Notes under the pieces: generated by a model
What the model was told of the DNA's origin: nothing
Database searches by the model: none
Seen by the model: the letters and a program-made list of their open reading frames with translations, nothing else
In this document: piece by piece, positions 10,171-19,746 of the stretch
Numbering within the stretch: position 1 is the first letter of the stretch
Layout: each line of letters begins with the position of its first letter
NCBI GenBank assembly: GCA_948146395.1
Contig: OX411548.1
Location: 37,704,912-37,768,911, forward strand
Source of the DNA: Fragum whitleyi
Lineage: Eukaryota; Mollusca; Bivalvia; Cardiida; Cardiidae
Direction of reading: 5' to 3'
Length of the DNA: 64,000 bases
Program-made: the position numbers and the translations under genes

Positions 10171-10592
10171 ATAACTCTTTCAGTTTCTACAAATATTTCA
10201 GACCCTATCGCCACAATTGAAATGGACTGTGCCTGCCTACAATCTCAAATTAGGGGGATAGTCTGAAATTTACTTCCCTTTAGCCCAGACAATTCTTTAA
10301 CCTTGTCATCTTGAATCTTGATTTTCTGTGTATGCATCTTGTAGAAGGCTACAAAGATCAGCTTATAAATATACAGTTTCATCTTAAGTCTACATCACCT
10401 GTTTGTGCTAGTGTAATGGTGAATCTCAAGGACTGCAGATAAAAGGGCTCATTTTTGACCCTAAGTATTCCAATAGATAGATCATTACAAACATTGTCTA
10501 GTCAGATCAAACTGTTTGTCAAGAAGTAGTTTGTTCAAGCTCTACCATTTTACTTGTCCCTATTAAATCTTAATTAGATGCATAAACATCAC

Positions 10593-10720
10593 TCTGTTCA
10601 GGATGACAAAATGGTGCAAAGTGTTTGTAAATTATACCCCGCTTTGCACGCAAGTTCGCATGCAAAGTGGGGTGTATTTTGCAAATAGTTCACACCGTTC
10701 TGGCATCTTGAGTGCAGGGA
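10593..10720. repeat. K-family foldback, about 130 bp
   Basis: The arms ATACCCCGCTTTGCACGCAA and TGCAAAGTGGGGTGTATTTT are enclosed by CAGGATGACAAAATGGTGCA on the left and ACACCGTTCTGGCATCTTG on the right. Other copies are at 11425 (split), 18010 (partial), 45945-46070 and 52372-52505. Confidence 0.75.
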
Positions 10721-11337
10721 AGGTTTTCGATGTATGGACAATAATTGAGTTTTCGGTGTCGGAAATCATAGAGTAAATAATGTTTTTTTAGATGTGTGTT
10801 AGAATGAAATATTGTAAAACCCTTTTTTCTGCAGATTTATTTCTCAATTAAACATCCAATTTTCATGGAATATAAGCCATCCTGGCTCCATGATTTCCCA
10901 CAATTATTACAGAGGGGGACGGTGTAGGCTAAAATTAGACTGCATGTCTGTGAAGGCTGATCTTTGTCAATAATGTTTTTAAAAGCTTTGTGTACAAAAG
11001 GAAATTGCTTTAAACAGAAGGAGAGTTAAATAATACTTACACAAACATTAAATTGTGGGTATGTATTGGAATTTTCTAATGCATACCCACAACATAGGGT
11101 TTCATTGAGAATTAAAAGAGTTTTAGAATTTCATTTCACCCTATTATACACATTATATACATTGTACATGTACCTCTGACATCCCAACAACAATAACCCA
11201 AAACTAATTCCGGCCCTTTCAGGCCTTTGCAGTTTTGAAAATATTCATAACATTACAGCATAGCAAAAGATCTTTTTTAAGGTTAGAAATAAGCCTTGTC
11301 TAAAAAAGATAAAATTGAATGATAAAAAGTCGTTCAA

Positions 11338-11413
11338 TGGCTGAGTGCAAAACGGTAATTACTCACTTTAAATATATAGGGAGTTATTACTGTTTTGTGC
11401 TGAGCCATCAAAT
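11338..11413. repeat. N-family foldback
   Basis: GGCTGAGTGCAAAACGGTAA and the answering TTACTGTTTTGTGCTGAGCC form a stem around a TATATA centre. It is the same family as 1490-1562. Confidence 0.75.
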
Positions 11414-11424
11414 TGACAAACTGT

Positions 11425-12020
11425 TTGTAATTGATATCCAGCTTTGCACACGTGTGTAAGTGCAAAGCTAGGTATCATTTTTTAAAACAGTTTGTATGGT
11501 TTTCTCTAGGGGTGACTATTGAGGTCAAAATTAGGATCACGATAGTATTGCGATAGTAAAGTTGCTATTGGAATAGTATTGCAATAGTCAGAAAACTATT
11601 GCAATACTATCACAATAGTTGTTTTTACAGAAAAAATAGATAAAAATCAATGTTAAAGCGTCCACCTTTTAATAGACAGTAACTTTACATTGGTTTTGTA
11701 AGGTACTGTTTACCTTGTCAATAGCAAGTAAATGATCAAATTAGTTAATTACAGATACTCCCTTAAAAAGAATTGGATTTCACCTTCTTCTCTGATAAAA
11801 ACATGCAAAAAGGCAGCATTGTTACTACATTTAGTTCTACTTTCATTTTCAAAAAAAACTATTGTAAACTATCAATAGTCAGAGGAACTATTGTGATATC
11901 TATTGACTTGAAAAAATGCTATTGACCTATTGCTATTGCAATGTGAACTATCACGATACAGCGATAGTTCGACCTATTGTTACACCCCTAGTTTTCTCAC
12001 CCTGAACGCAGGGCAGGTTT
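11425..12020. repeat. K-family foldback split by a hAT-type insertion
   Basis: The left part (to 11506) holds the K stem CCAGCTTTGCACACGTGTGT and its answer, followed by GTTTGTATGGTTTTCTC. The right part (from 11999) resumes with ACCCTGAACGCAGGGCAGG, matching the outer tail of other K copies. The 484 bp between them is the separate MITE at 11507-11990. Confidence 0.65.
11507..11990. mobile_element. hAT-type MITE with 8 bp target duplication
   Basis: The ends are TAGGGGTGACTATTGAGGTC and GACCTATTGTTACACCCCTA, imperfect inverted repeats. The flanks are identical octamers GTTTTCTC at 11499-11506 and 11991-11998. An 8 bp duplication with TAGGGGTG termini is typical of the hAT superfamily. The inside is filled with CTATTGCAATA-type motifs and no coding frame, so it is non-autonomous. 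The exact duplication suggests a fairly recent insertion. Confidence 0.85.
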
Positions 12021-12072
12021 CAACACAAGGCTGGGTAGACTCAAGTTTTGGAGACTTCTTTTCTTCCCCTCC

Positions 12073-12242
12073 CCAGCCAGTTGTATAAGATATATAACCA
12101 TTGGCTTAAAATACAACAGAAGTTAGTTTCAATTAATCAGATTGGTTGTTTAAATTGCACCAATCAAAATTACAAACCTGATTAGTTGAAATCAACTCCT
12201 GGTTTTAATTTAACCTATGGTGTCTTTTTATACAACTGGGTG
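12073..12242. repeat. Foldback / MITE with ~75 bp arms
   Basis: CAGCCAGTTGTATAAGATAT on the left is answered by CTTTTTATACAACTGGGTG on the right. Inner arms containing AATTAATCAGATTGGTTG and AACCTGATTAGTTG pair as well. No coding content. Confidence 0.65.
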
Positions 12243-12581
12243 AAGTAGAACTTCCTTATTTTGCAAGTGAGAAGTCCAATAGACTCCCTTGGTCATATGC
12301 GAATATTCCAGCAAAGATATTTTCCTGTTCAACACATGTCTATTTTTAACCAAAAATTGCTGTATATTATATTAAATTATGGTTTCATATATCAATAATT
12401 TAATTGTACTTGTGTTCACCGAGATACTTTTATTCTGATTTGCTGAAATAGGATTCATAACTCAATGAACACAATTTTTGATTATGCAGCTTTTTTGTAA
12501 GCTTCCAGGTAAAGTAGTCCAATGAAAAATCCATGCATTTGAGGGTAACTCTTTACACATTTGCTTAAAGATATTGAACTA

Positions 12582-12739
12582 TGAGATATGAAGAGAATGT
12601 ACATTGATTTAATGGAGATATGAAACTAAAAACCTTATCACACTTATGTATGAATCCGCTTTCCATATTCATACAGTGAGATTAAGTTTTAAGTTTCATG
12701 CATCCATGAAATCAACAAATACTCTCTTCATCTCTTAAG
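12582..12739. repeat. U-family inverted repeat, first copy
   Basis: The arms GATATGAAGAGAATGTACAT and ATCCATGAAATCAACAAATA followed by CTCTCTTCATCTC pair around CACTTATGTATGAATCCGCT. It is duplicated 1.2 kb downstream at 13773-13930. In this copy CATCTCTTAAGTAC is uninterrupted. Confidence 0.65.
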
Positions 12740-13094
12740 TACTTTGAGAGAAATCCATCTAATTTTTGGAGGAATGTGTTGAATTCCTAAAACTTCATAA
12801 GATGGGAGTGACTCTTAGCTCTTGTCATGCTGAACTCAGAATACCATAAAAATACCATAAAAATAGCATAAAAATTCTATTGGAGCCCCAAAGCTTTTAT
12901 AAAACCCCATCTACCTTTTCGGAGGTTGAAATATACCATTTTTGATGTGATTTTTACATGTGAAGCCTCTAATAAAGGCCCATACCCACAAAATCAAGGT
13001 CACTAGAAATTCAACATGTAGCTTAGTCTCTTACAAAGACCCATCCCTTTCTAATGGAAATATGATTATTCTTATTGAAACCCAGGGTTCTATT

Positions 13095-13290
13095 AGAGCT
13101 TTCAAGGTATTCATGCTTTGCAGGTGGTAATGGCAAAGATCAGACTGCACATTTGTGTAGTCTGATCTAGGTCTTTACCACCTGATTTTAGGAAAAGTAT
13201 AAAAGCGTAGAATTGTATTTTCCATACAAATACCTAATAACACCAAGTACATCAAGCATTTTCACATCTTTGATTTTAATGAAATTTGGT
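13095..13290. repeat. M-like repeat with central hairpin
   Basis: AAGATCAGACTGCACATTTG and TGTAGTCTGATCTAGGTCTT form the hairpin found at the centre of M-family MITEs. The terminal TTAACCCTTGTCATGCTGAA motif is not intact here, though CTTGTCATGCTGAACTCAGA occurs earlier at about 12815. Confidence 0.45.
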
Positions 13291-13772
13291 CAATTACTCG
13301 GAACGACAAGAGTAAGCTCGCAGATGTTAATAAATGTTGAACTCCAAGTTTCAGTAGAAATTTGTCCAGATTGAGGGAGACACTTTGTTCTATCCAAGAT
13401 GATAATAAATTAAATGAATTTGAAAATTGCATTCATTAAGGTATGAATATAAAAACATCCTCACAAGCATATGCAAGTTTTGAAACACAGGAAATGGATA
13501 CATACCCCTATAGTTAATGAAAATTTTATCATATTCCAAAATTTTATTCAGCCATCATAATGAAAATAATCCTGATAAGTTTTTTTTTCACAATGATAAA
13601 TAATTCTATTTTATTTGTTGCTATTAAGATTTATGAATTTTTGTTTGCAATGAAAACAATTTTGATTGCACAGCCATTTTCCAAGCTTCTTAACAAATAA
13701 GTCGCGTACTAAAATGATTTCATTATTGTTTATGAACTCTTAAATACTTTTTTGCTTCTTGATATTAAATTA

Positions 13773-13930
13773 TAAGATATGAAAAGAGTAATTAATAATT
13801 TCATGTAGGTATGAAAATAAAATTCCTAATTGCACTTATGTATGAATCTACTATTGTGTATTCATACAGTGTGATTATGTTTTTAGTTTCATACCTCAAT
13901 GAAATCAACAAATACTCTCTTCATCTCTTT
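13773..13930. repeat. U-family inverted repeat, second copy
   Basis: It shares CAATGAAATCAACAAATACT and CTCTTCATCTCTT with the copy at 12582-12739. At its right edge the TTAA is occupied by the Q element (13929-14090), so the first copy serves as the empty site. Confidence 0.65.
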
Positions 13931-14090
13931 AAGGTAGTGGACCCGTAATAGTTCGGCAACATTTTGGAAGGAATGAACTTTAACAGTGTTAACCAAGGTT
14001 TCCTAATGATTTTCATTAAGAAACTTCGGTCAACATTGTGAAAGTTCATGTATGCCAGAATGTAGATCTATTACGGTTCCACTACCTTAA
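13929..14090. mobile_element. Q-family MITE flanked by TTAA
   Basis: TTAAGGTAGTGGACCCGTAA is answered by TTACGGTTCCACTACCTTAA, and the whole 162 bp is nearly palindromic. TTAA at both ends fits TTAA-targeting (piggyBac-like) elements; the superfamily is inferred. Related copies are at 55402-55565 and 55716-55819. Confidence 0.8.
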
Positions 14091-14141
14091 TGATGCAGTT
14101 TGCCAACATATTCCAGACTGGACAAATTCCATCTAGAAGGA

Positions 14142-14501
14142 CAGGGCTCGTGTTTGACCCCTAAACCAGGGTTTTGACCCCATCTGAAAATATCTTAATT
14201 TGACCCCTAAAAATTTCTTCCAAGGGGGTCATTTTGACCCCCCTTGAGAGGAGTTTCTAAGGGTCAAAACATGGTTTTTTACCTAAGCTTTTAACAAATT
14301 ACTTATTTAAGTTCTACAAATTAATTACTTGTTTCATAGCATTACAATAAATACAGTTAAGCTGACTCTTAAATATGCAAAATTCTTCTAATGATCTCCT
14401 TTTACAGTCGTTTTGACCCTTTTTAATTCAGATTTGATCCCCAGAATTTCTTAGGTGAGGAGTGAATGACACCCTAATTTCAAACTCTAACACAAGCCCT
14501 G
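14142..14501. mobile_element. R-family MITE
   Basis: The termini CAGGGCTCGTGTTTGACCC and CTCTAACACAAGCCCTG are inverted repeats. GAAGGA flanks both sides (14136-14141 and 14501-14506, overlapping the last G). The interior is a series of TTTTGACCCC / GGGGTCAAAA motifs. The CAGGG ends resemble hAT elements, but the target duplication is shorter than 8 bp as I read it. Confidence 0.65.
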
Positions 14502-14541
14502 AAGGATATAACCATTGTCTACTTTGTACCTTATTCACTTT

Positions 14542-14750
14542 CTATTCAGGCTGTGTACAGCAGATCCCATTATACTTCACATCTTTAATATTAGGCCGAA
14601 TACAATCTGCTACGTAGTTGGATTCTTTAGGGCAAGGATTGCGTTCGCAGTTGTAAAGATGGTTATTTTCAGTTAATATTGGTACCGGTGGTGGTCTATC
14701 TTCTTTAAACATATTGGAATTAAGAGGGGCAGTTTCACAGATTTGGTCCA
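14542..14750 (-). CDS. Unrecognised cysteine-rich protein, last coding exon
   Basis: Read on the - strand, the exon follows the acceptor TTATTTCTTTTTTCAAG and opens with TG, which completes the G left by the upstream exon (GTG, Val). It encodes 68 further residues to TAG at 14544-14542. The sequence has six cysteines in the order ICET, NCERNPC, DCIR and GICC; the last pair is adjacent, close to the C-terminus. It has a proline run (RPPPVP) in the first third. Such spacing is usual for secreted disulfide-rich domains, but I do not recognise the family, and I do not see the signal peptide because the 5' exons are missing. Gene reality rests on the matching intron phases and clean splice sites, and on the absence of similarity to the window's repeats. 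No toxin or other role is claimed. Confidence 0.6.
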
Positions 14751-15826
14751 CTTGAAAAAAGAAATAAAATGGAGTGTGAAACCTTTAAAACAGTATTTCA
14801 GCCACATTACGGCAGCTGGGGTAACTTACTATGGATAACTGGTATTTTTCACACCGTTACTACCACTATATCTGTTGGAGGCTCGAGGTGCTCTCACACA
14901 CAGATTTACATCCATTCTCTGATTTGGGAGCCATTTGTTTGTAAGACTAGAAATATGTCACAAACATGGATGCCCCCACAAATGCTTGACCTATTTGACC
15001 TACTGTCATTACCCTGACCTTTGCCTTATTCATGCAAACTCTTCACAAGACAGTAATATTCCCCCTGAGAACAATAATGCCAAGTTATTTTGATATTCAA
15101 CTTTAAATGTAGAAGTTATGCTCCTGACAAGAATTAGACTCACTCCCACCACAAACATGCAAGCATGCCCACGCATTAACTCACATACTGACTGAGGTAA
15201 CCATGGATCAACCCCATGATTCAGTCCATGACACTACTAGATGCTCTATGGTAGTCTAATTGCCATACTCTTTTAATAGTATTTTGCATTATCATTGCCA
15301 GTTTATGCAATATAGTGTTGAAAATTTCAATAAGAGGGCCAGAATGGCCCTAAACTCTCCTGAATTTTAATGGTCCAGCTGATCTCACCCAAGAAACTTT
15401 CTGGCAAGGTGTCTTTCACATTTATTTGCCTAGTTGTTGAGGAGGAGATGTTATTCCAAGAATTCAAAGTGAAAATAGACTCTTCCCACCCATTGGTTAC
15501 TGAGGAGAAGATTTTTAAAGATTTTGTGCTCAAAATAAGTCCTACACTGCCATGCCCATATTAATGGGCCAATCAAAGTTTTTTTTAGGTAATACCCAGA
15601 TAAGAATAAAATAGGCTTAGACTGGCTTCAAACATTGTGTTTAAAAACATAACATTTTGGCATTTAATGTATTAAAATGCCCTTTATCAGCTCAAATCGG
15701 TGTTTGTATTGTTAATTTTTCTTTACAAAGTGGACAGCATTCCAGAATGTATTTTTCTTTTATTAGTACCAGGTCACATAAATAACATTCACGTTCAGTA
15801 AACAAATTGATTTCTTTAATCGTTAC
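14751..15826 (-). other. Intron of the cysteine-rich gene
   Basis: This 1076 nt intron starts at the GTAACG donor and ends in the TTTTTTCAAG acceptor when read on the - strand. It holds a fragment of the E/H element end at 15331-15370. The open frames of 60-80 codons on both strands have no domain. Confidence 0.55.
15331..15370 (-). repeat. 3' end fragment of an E/H-type hairpin element
   Basis: TAAGAGGGCCAGAATGGCCC followed by TAAACTCTCCTGAA is a slightly mutated copy of the end at 50821 (ACAAGAGGGCCATAGTGGCC), in the same orientation. No satellite array or 5' hairpin follows, so it is a truncated copy. Confidence 0.55.
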
Positions 15827-16067
15827 CTGGCATGCAAAAGCAGGGTGAATACTCTTCTAATGGAAAAAAATCTGGGTCATATTTTCGGTCAATGTCTGCA
15901 GGGTCTTTTCCCATATTATCTGTCCAATCTGATGGCCAAAAACCTTTTCCAAAGAATGGCTCAAAATTTTCTGGCTCGTTTTCTTCAGCACTTTCTTCGC
16001 CACCAAATATATCTAGAGTTACATCGCATCTACAATATCCGTCATCCTTTTTTATTCTGGTGCAGGG
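15827..16067 (-). CDS. Unrecognised cysteine-rich protein, upstream exon
   Basis: On the - strand the acceptor GTTTCTATTTGTAG precedes CCC TGC ACC, and 80 open codons plus one base lead to the donor CCAG|GTAACG. The in-frame codon right before the exon is TAG, so a boundary here is required. The translation begins PCTRIKKDDGYCRCDVTLDI; an acidic and aromatic middle section (GGEESAEENEPENFEPFFGK, then WPSDW) follows; it closes with SPCFCMP. Cysteines are thus arranged as C-x9-C-x-C near the start and C-x-C near the end. Phase 1 at the donor matches the next exon exactly across a 1076 nt intron. Earlier exons (signal peptide, start) must lie at higher coordinates, and I could not find them in the repeats there. 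The family is unknown to me. Confidence 0.6.
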
Positions 16068-16611
16068 CTACAAATAGAAACATAACATTTCGAGGGATGG
16101 GCACAAAACTCAAAAGTGCCTATAAGTATATAGGCATTTACATAGTTATACGCTGATCCTTCCATATGTAGAGCAGCAAATGCAGGTGCATTTCCCCGTG
16201 AAAATAGAAACATAATAACCATGGGTCTAAGATGCTTGTTCTCTGTGTGAAATTGTTACAAATCTATGGCTCAGAGCGTAATAATTGACACTGCCTATTT
16301 ATGTTTATACTTGTTTCGCGCTGATCTACTGAAAGAAGAAATCAAAGCAATGAAGGTATTGATGTTGAACGTTTCTGATGACATTCTAGAGTTATATATT
16401 GAATTGGTTGAGAAAAGAGAAATTATATATGTAAAAATTAATCAAGGGAAATTGTAGCGACTGAATTTCGGCAATTCTCACCGTAAATTTGTATTACATG
16501 TCAAATTCGCTCTCAAATAATACAATGAAGAAAAAAAAAAAAAATGGAAGACCACTTAGTAGGAAACATATTATGGGCAAACTAATTTGTCTCCAAAACG
16601 GGTCCCAATTT
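16068..16611. other. AT-rich stretch, nothing supported
   Basis: Upstream (on the - strand) of the cysteine-rich exons. A short - strand frame starting at a GTTATTATG near 16220 is out of frame with the exon at 16067 and has no good donor. A poly-A run occurs near 16530. No gene or repeat is called. Confidence 0.5.
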
Positions 16612-17953
16612 CTAGCTCACCTGAGCACAAAGTGCTCAAGTGAGCTATTGTGATCACCTTTTGTCCGGCGTCCGTGCGTCATCAGTCGTCCATCTTCCGT
16701 CAACAATTTCTTTAAACAACATCTCCTCCTACACTACTGGGCTAATTTACACCAAATTTTACAGAAATGTTCCCTAGGTGGTCCCCTTCCAAAATTGCTA
16801 AAAAAATTGAAATCTGTAAAAAACTCTGGTTGCTATGGCAACCAAAGTTGAAAATTTAAGAAAATCTTTAAAATTCTTCTTCTATAGAACAAGCAGTTCT
16901 ATACAGCCTTGAAATTTGGCATGGATGATCAGCTCATAAACCTGAATAAAAATAGTAAAAATCATATCTGTTGGGTCACCAGGTGTGGAGCACTTGGGGG
17001 GAGGGGGAAGTTCTTTGGGTTAATTTTGTAATCTTTAACTGTCTTCTTCTTCTTCTGAATAAGAAGCGCTACAGCCTTCAAATTTGGCATGGAGGATCAG
17101 CTCATAGACCTTAATAAAAATATCTAAAATCAAATCTGTTGGGCTGCCAGGTGCGGAGCACAAGGGGGGAGGGGGTAGTACTTTTGTGAAAATTTTGTTA
17201 CTTTAACCTTCATCCTTTAACCAGGAGCCCTACAGACTTCAATATTGGCATGGATGATAAGCATATGGATCTAAAATAAAATAGCTAAAATCATGAATGT
17301 AGGGCCACTAGATGCGGAGCATTAGGGGGGAGGGGATAGTACTTTGGATCAATTTGAAATCTTTAACCTTATTCTTCTCCTGGATCAGGAACCCTACAGA
17401 CTTGAAAATTGTCATGGGTGATCAATCTATTGACATTAATAAAAATAGCTAAAATCATGACTGTAGGGTACCCAGGTGCTCAGTGTCTTGGGGAGGGGGT
17501 AGTGCTTTGGATAAATTTTGAAATCTTTAAACTTCTTCTAATGAACCAGGAGTCCTACAGACTTGAAAATTGGTATGGATGATCAGCATATGGACATTAA
17601 TTGAATTAGCTAAAATCATGACTGTAGATTCACCAGGTGCAGAGCATCTTGGGGGAGGGGGGAGTGCTTTGTTGAGAATTTTGAATCCCTACAGCCTTTA
17701 TATTTGACATGGATTGATCAACTCATTAAAGAAAACTTTAAAAGTCTCAGACTCAGCCTGTATATCTGGCATAGATTAGCTGATCACAGACCTTTTATGA
17801 TAATGACCAGGGGGGGGGGGGGGGGGAGGATTATTTCAAATGTTTTCTGATTGAATAAGTGAAAATCTCTTTTTCTGTGGTTGCATGGACATACCTAGGT
17901 AATGAAGCTTTTTTCTCAGGTGAGCGACCCAGGGCCAACAGTCCTCTTGTTTT
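16612..17953 (+). mobile_element. Element E: hairpin-ended, satellite-carrying element
   Basis: It opens with the palindrome AGCTCACCTGAGCACAAAGT followed by GCTCAAGTGAGCT, then TTTTGTCCGGCGTCCGTGCG. It closes with CAGGTGAGCGACCCAGGGCC and then AACAGTCCTCTTGTTTT. The interior holds about six diverged units of about 150-180 bp, each with CCCTACAGACTTGAAAATTG, AAAATAGCTAAAATCATGAC and GGTGCGGAGCACTTGGGGGG. A poly-G tract lies near 17812. Element H at 50821 has the same ends but unrelated monomers. Confidence 0.75.
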
Positions 17954-18009
17954 GTTTTTCAGCCGAGTCACAATTAGAAACCAGCTTCTATGTTCTGGCT
18001 AACAAGATG

Positions 18010-18075
18010 TTGCATACCGTTTGCAAATTATACCCCACTTTGTGCGTGCACATGGGTGCAAAACAGGTTTAATTT
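18010..18075. repeat. K-family fragment
   Basis: ACCGTTTGCAAATTATACCC and ACTTTGTGCGTGCACATGGG match the left half of the K foldback. The right half is missing. It lies between elements E and F. Confidence 0.5.
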
Positions 18076-18140
18076 GAAGATCTGGCCCGGCGGAAAAACG
18101 GGACCCATTCGGGCAACAAATAAGTTGCCCCTAGTGTGAT

Positions 18141-19371
18141 TTTTAGCTCCACTGGCCGAAGGCCAGCGAGCTATTGTCATAGCGATGTGTCCGTCGTGCG
18201 TGCATGCGTGTGTGCGCCCGTCCGTGCGTAAACTTTTTCTTTAAACATCTTTTCCTCCCAAACCAATGGGCCGATTTTCATGAAACTTGGTAGAAATGTT
18301 CCTTGGGTGACCCTCTTCTGAAATTGTTAAAGAAATTTCGATTGACCTCGAAATATGGATGTGGCCTTTTTTTCACTTTGAAAATCTTTAAAAATCTTCT
18401 CCTCCCAAACCATAGCGCCAATTTCAATGAAACTTAGCTTGGAAGTTCCTTGGGTGACCCTCTACTTAAATTGTTCAAGAAATTTTGATTGACGCCCAAA
18501 TATGGGCGTGGCAGGGCAGGGCTTAATTTGAGCCCAAAATCTTTGAACAACTTCTCCTCCTGAACCACTTGGCTGATTTCAATCAAACTTTACCAGAATG
18601 TTACTGGGGTGACCCTTATCAAAGATTGTTACTGAAATTTTGATTGGCCCCAAAATATGGTCGTGGTAGGGCGGGGCTTTTTTTGAGCCGAAATCTTTAA
18701 ACGACATCTCCTCCAGAACCATCGGACCAATTTCAATAAAACTTTACTAGAATGTCCTTGGGTGACCCTCTTTCAAAGTTGTTCAAGAAATTTGGATTGG
18801 CCCCCAAATATGGGCATGTTAGGGTGGGGCTTATTTTGAGCCCGAAATCTGTGAACAACTTCTCCCGAACCCCTGGGCCGATTTCAATGAAACTTTACCA
18901 GAATATTCCTTAGGAGACCCCTTTTCAAAAGTTGCTCACAAAATTTTGACTGGCCCATAAGTATGGGCGTGGTGGCAGGGTCAGGCTTATTTTGAGCCCA
19001 TAATCTTTGAACGACATCTCCTCCTGAATCACCATGCTGATTTCAATGAAACTTAACCAGAATGTTCCTTTTGTGACCCTTTTAAAAAATTATTGGCAAA
19101 ATTTTGACTGGCCCTTTACTATTGGCATGACAGGGTGTGGCTTATTTTGAGCCCGAAATCTTTGAAATACATCTCCTGATGAACAAGTGGCCGATTTCAA
19201 TGAAACTTGATATTTTTGGTCTAATGTGGGCCATACCCTGTTAATTATTATAAAATAGGTCTAAAGAGATTTGAAAGTGTTGTTTTCATTCAAAGAAAGG
19301 TTCATTTAATGTAAGTCTAAAGATGTTAAAGCCAGTGGAGCGATACAGGCCCTCTCGGGCCTCTTGTTTTT
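18141..19371 (+). mobile_element. Element F: hairpin-ended, satellite-carrying element
   Basis: It begins TTTTAGCTCCACTGGCCGAA with GGCCAGCGAGCT (stem CTGGCCGAAGGCCAG) and then a GTGTCCGTCGTGCGTGC box. It ends with the stem AGGCCCTCTCGGGCCT followed by CTTGTTTTT. About seven monomers of about 150 bp fill the interior, each with CTTCTCCTCCTGAACCACTT, ATTTCAATGAAACTT, AATGTTCCTTGGGTGACCC and TATGGGCGTGGCAGGG. Elements D and I are diverged relatives with the same 5' end. Confidence 0.75.
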
Positions 19372-19746
19372 GGTTGTTGTTGTTGAAACCTACATTCCGG
19401 TTCATAATATGAACGGAATTTGATATTATTTGCTGAATATTTGAGTTTTTTTCAGTTATTATAATGCTCCGAGTGGAGGCGTTGTGCTTCTTAATGTCGT
19501 AACATCATTTCATTCTTTACTCGGGAAAAAAACAGTCAGAAAGGTAATCCAATTTCAACATGCGGAACCCATATTTTACCAGATTAAACAGCAGTCTTTT
19601 AGCATTTTGACTATAAAACGTAATCTGTTAGGGCTTTGGAACTTTAATGACCTGATTGGGGTCCCCCCTCCCCCTAATCAAAAGACCGCTGTTTCGTCTT
19701 CAACCAGATCGCTGTAATTCTAATGTATCTGTCTCTTTCGGTAATA

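Larger units (their letters stand above)
6575..14541. other. Intergenic stretch, repeats only
   Basis: Between the TTC33-like stop and the cysteine-rich gene I find no supportable exon on either strand. The stretch holds the foldbacks and MITEs listed separately (6748-14501). About 7182-7630, 7801-8140, 10170-10590 and 10721-11337 are AT-rich sequence in which I see only weak similarity to the window's repeats. The open frames at 6856, 8413, 8857 and 10042 fall within repeats. Confidence 0.65.

Noticed and set aside
16157..16220. Possible first exon with signal-like peptide for the cysteine-rich gene
   Set aside because: A - strand ATG-GTT-ATT-ATG frame starts here but is out of frame with the exon at 16067 and has no convincing donor.
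19456..19543. Possible + strand exon between TTTTTTTCAG and AAG|GTAATC
   Set aside because: The splice-like sites and the 88 nt open stretch look attractive, but the peptide is not recognised and no partner exon is seen on either side.
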